Below are positions 5,292-6,085 of a DNA stretch of 6,085 nucleotides, piece by piece (within the stretch, counting starts at the first letter, position 1; every line of letters begins with the position of its first letter). A program made the translations under genes and the position numbers. Under the pieces are notes generated by a model. It did no database searches. It had not been told where the DNA came from and saw nothing but the letters and a program-made list of their open reading frames with translations. The stretch covers positions 1-6,085 of the forward strand of contig DHXL01000293.1 in the NCBI GenBank assembly GCA_002415335.1, read 5' to 3'. The stretch is from Oxalobacteraceae bacterium UBA5157. GTDB taxonomy: Bacteria; Pseudomonadota; Gammaproteobacteria; Burkholderiales; Burkholderiaceae_D.

Positions 5292-5615
5292 TCAATTCCC
5301 GCTCAACAGTCCTTGAATATCGCTCACAGACCAAGCCAAGCGGCCATTGATCCGCCTGGGGCGGATTGGACCATTTTCGAGACACGCCCATGCACGTAAG
5401 GTCTGCGGCTTGCGGGTCAGGTGGAAAGCAGCGCATGCGGTCTCAACGTGCGTGCGGGCCTCTCGCTCGAGCGGTGAGTATGTCTGTTCTGCCTGCACCC
5501 TCATTTCATCACGGTGGGCCCGGCCGCTGTCGCTTTCATCTTGACCGCTGGTGGGGACGTTACCTTGCTCGGCGCCACTCCGCTTGCCGCTGTCGCGCAG
5601 GTCTTTGCTTTGCAT
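5292..5615 (-). CDS. AlpA/MerR-like helix-turn-helix protein, island or phage type
   Basis: This 107-residue protein has a long polar N-terminal half (1-50, rich in Ser, Glu, Arg, likely disordered) and a compact C-terminal DNA-binding domain. Helices lie at about V57-ETACAAFH-L66 and T67-RKPQTLRAWAC-L79. A wing-like segment NGPIRPRRINGRLAW (81-95) and a last helix SVSDIQGLL follow. The pattern 'RKPQTLR.WAC.ENGP..P.R..GRLAW' is well known to me from small Burkholderiales proteins in prophages and integrative elements, similar to AlpA/excisionase proteins that control integrase or mobile-element genes. The start at 5615 has AAAGGG eight bases upstream. The first half is absent in short relatives, so a start at 5504 (M38) is possible but has no SD. 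No integrase is in the window. Confidence 0.72.
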   Translation of the reverse strand: MQSKDLRDSGKRSGAEQGNVPTSGQDESDSGRAHRDEMRVQAEQTYSPLEREARTHVETACAAFHLTRKPQTLRAWACLENGPIRPRRINGRLAWSVSDIQGLLSGN

Positions 5616-5623
5616 ATCTATGG

Positions 5624-5657
5624 CCCTTTAGAGTTCAAAGGGAGCAAATGCTCCTTT
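5624..5657 (-). promoter_or_regulatory. Mutually exclusive hairpins overlapping the SD of the HTH gene
   Basis: On the minus strand the leader reads AAAGGAGCA-TTT-GCTCCCTTT, then GAACTCT, then AAAGGG, then eight bases and the ATG. The middle segment CCCTTT (complement of 5637-5642) can pair upstream with AAAGG-AGCA (8 bp with one bulge), leaving the SD free. Alternatively it pairs downstream with AAAGGG (complement of 5624-5629), hiding the SD in a 6-bp stem with a 7-nt loop. The layout is that of a translational switch; the trigger is unknown. Confidence 0.5.
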
Positions 5658-5719
5658 CTTCGTGTAGCCAAAAATTTCCCTAGATTTAGCCTTTTTTGAG
5701 TTTTCTTCAAAGATATTTT

Positions 5720-5878
5720 TTATCTCTGAAAATCACTGCAATTTGCACGATTTTCCCAGCCCGCCAATGTGCGATCCGCACTACATTTCCTCGCCCCGCC
5801 GCGTGCCTGCAGCGCCAGAGTTGAGTTTTTTAACGACCTGTTGCTATACGACTTCATACGGCGATTCTCCAGTCGCAT
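5720..5878 (-). CDS. Possible 52-aa small ORF (low confidence)
   Basis: This frame runs from ATG 5878 to TAA 5720 and encodes 52 residues beginning MRLENRRMKSYSNRSLKN. An AGGAG (complement of 5890-5894) lies 11 bases upstream of the first ATG. A second in-frame ATG at 5857 has GGAG nine bases upstream. The product is basic and hydrophilic, with no recognised domain, signal or membrane segment. It points the same way as the HTH gene and ends about 100 bp before it. A chance frame is quite possible. Confidence 0.2.
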   Translation of the reverse strand: MRLENRRMKSYSNRSLKNSTLALQARGGARKCSADRTLAGWENRANCSDFQR

Positions 5879-5957
5879 TGCCGTGTGCGCTCCTAGATGA
5901 GTAGCAGTTTCAGAAGACTTTGAGAGTTGAGGCTAACGGCAGTTGTGCCGGACTTCA

Positions 5958-6085
5958 TTAACCAAATCTGGCAGGAACTAACTCATCGAAATCGTTATCT
6001 GGCGCGGCTTCCAGCCCGATGCCCGTTATTTGAGTTCTAAGGAGCCCGTTATTCACCCATAAACACTGACAGTAATAAAAGGCTC
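5958..6085 (-). CDS. Possible 3' end of a gene entering from the right (partial)
   Basis: One minus-strand frame is open from the right edge for 41 codons to TAA at 5958-5960, immediately followed by TGA out of phase. Its last residues, GLEAAPDNDFDELVPARFG, have a plausible acidic C-terminal composition. I recognise no family. An open frame of this length arises by chance fairly often, so confidence is low. Confidence 0.25.
   Translation of the reverse strand, partial: AFYYCQCLWVNNGLLRTQITGIGLEAAPDNDFDELVPARFG
6021..6053. repeat. Direct repeat GCCCGTTATT, two copies
   Basis: The identical decamer occurs at 6021-6030 and 6044-6053, 23 bp apart start to start, with the related CGTTATC at 5993-5999. 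Spacing near two helical turns could fit a protein-binding array, but two copies at a window edge are weak evidence, and the copies may lie inside coding sequence. Confidence 0.35.

Larger units (their letters stand above)
5658..6085. other. AT-richer stretch without a confident gene
   Basis: This 428-bp stretch has no recognised gene. It holds A/T-rich tracts around 5666-5745, including AGATA-TTTTT-TATCT (5711-5725), a small inverted repeat. It also holds two low-confidence minus-strand reading frames and a 10-bp direct repeat near the right edge, each listed separately. A leader or promoter for the HTH gene must lie here: TTGAAG at 5705-5710 read on the minus strand is a possible -35, but the -10 partner is poor. 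Confidence 0.5.

Noticed and set aside
5464..5473. Palindrome CGCTCGAGCG
   Set aside because: It lies inside the HTH coding region and ten-base palindromes are common by chance in GC-rich DNA.
2959..6085. Attachment-site copy of the tRNA-Phe 3' end
   Set aside because: I scanned for the T-arm/acceptor sequence by eye and found no second copy in the window.

Overview
The window looks like chromosomal DNA of a beta-proteobacterium, probably of the Burkholderiales (Oxalobacteraceae-like). This is inferred from the high-GC coding style on the left, the gene content (a UbiH/COQ6-type hydroxylase, DsbC and a MobA/MocA-like nucleotidyltransferase in one run) and a classical bacterial tRNA-Phe. No single sequence feature proves the genus.

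Left part (about 1-2960, conserved core). Three genes run leftwards on the minus strand with gaps of 33 and 48 nt. They are an FAD-dependent ubiquinone-type hydroxylase, a periplasmic disulfide isomerase (dsbC) and a molybdopterin-nucleotidyltransferase-like protein. A perfect TATAAT upstream of the hydroxylase overlaps its most upstream ATG, so translation most likely starts at 2747. Facing away from this operon is a tRNA-Phe(GAA) gene with its own promoter, a GC-rich discriminator and an intrinsic terminator with a cUUCGg loop. The extreme left edge holds two tandem copies of an imperfect repeat of about 53 bp.

Middle (3012-4200). A short plus-strand lipoprotein gene has an almost purely Asp/His/Arg/Gly tail. 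It is followed by a perfect 16-bp palindrome and then a terminator that serves the opposite strand. That terminator ends a two-gene HicBA-type toxin-antitoxin operon on the minus strand. The antitoxin-like protein comes first and appears to have no C-terminal DNA-binding domain. The HicA toxin starts at a TTG two bases after the antitoxin stop codon.

Right part (4200-6085, accessory character, visibly lower GC). Two exported proteins lie on the minus strand 34 nt apart: a small secreted protein with a C-S-D-G...C-x-x-H-G-G-V motif, and a lipoprotein of unknown function. Upstream of them is an AlpA/MerR-like helix-turn-helix protein of the kind found in prophages and genomic islands. Its Shine-Dalgarno sequence lies in one of two mutually exclusive hairpins. 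The last 400 bases hold only low-confidence small or partial reading frames and a 10-bp direct repeat.

Functionally, the left operon is housekeeping (quinone synthesis, periplasmic disulfide repair, cofactor maturation). The segment after tRNA-Phe looks like a patch of gained genes: a TA module, an island-type regulator and lineage-specific envelope proteins. No integrase and no second copy of the tRNA 3' end is present, so an island boundary is not demonstrated.
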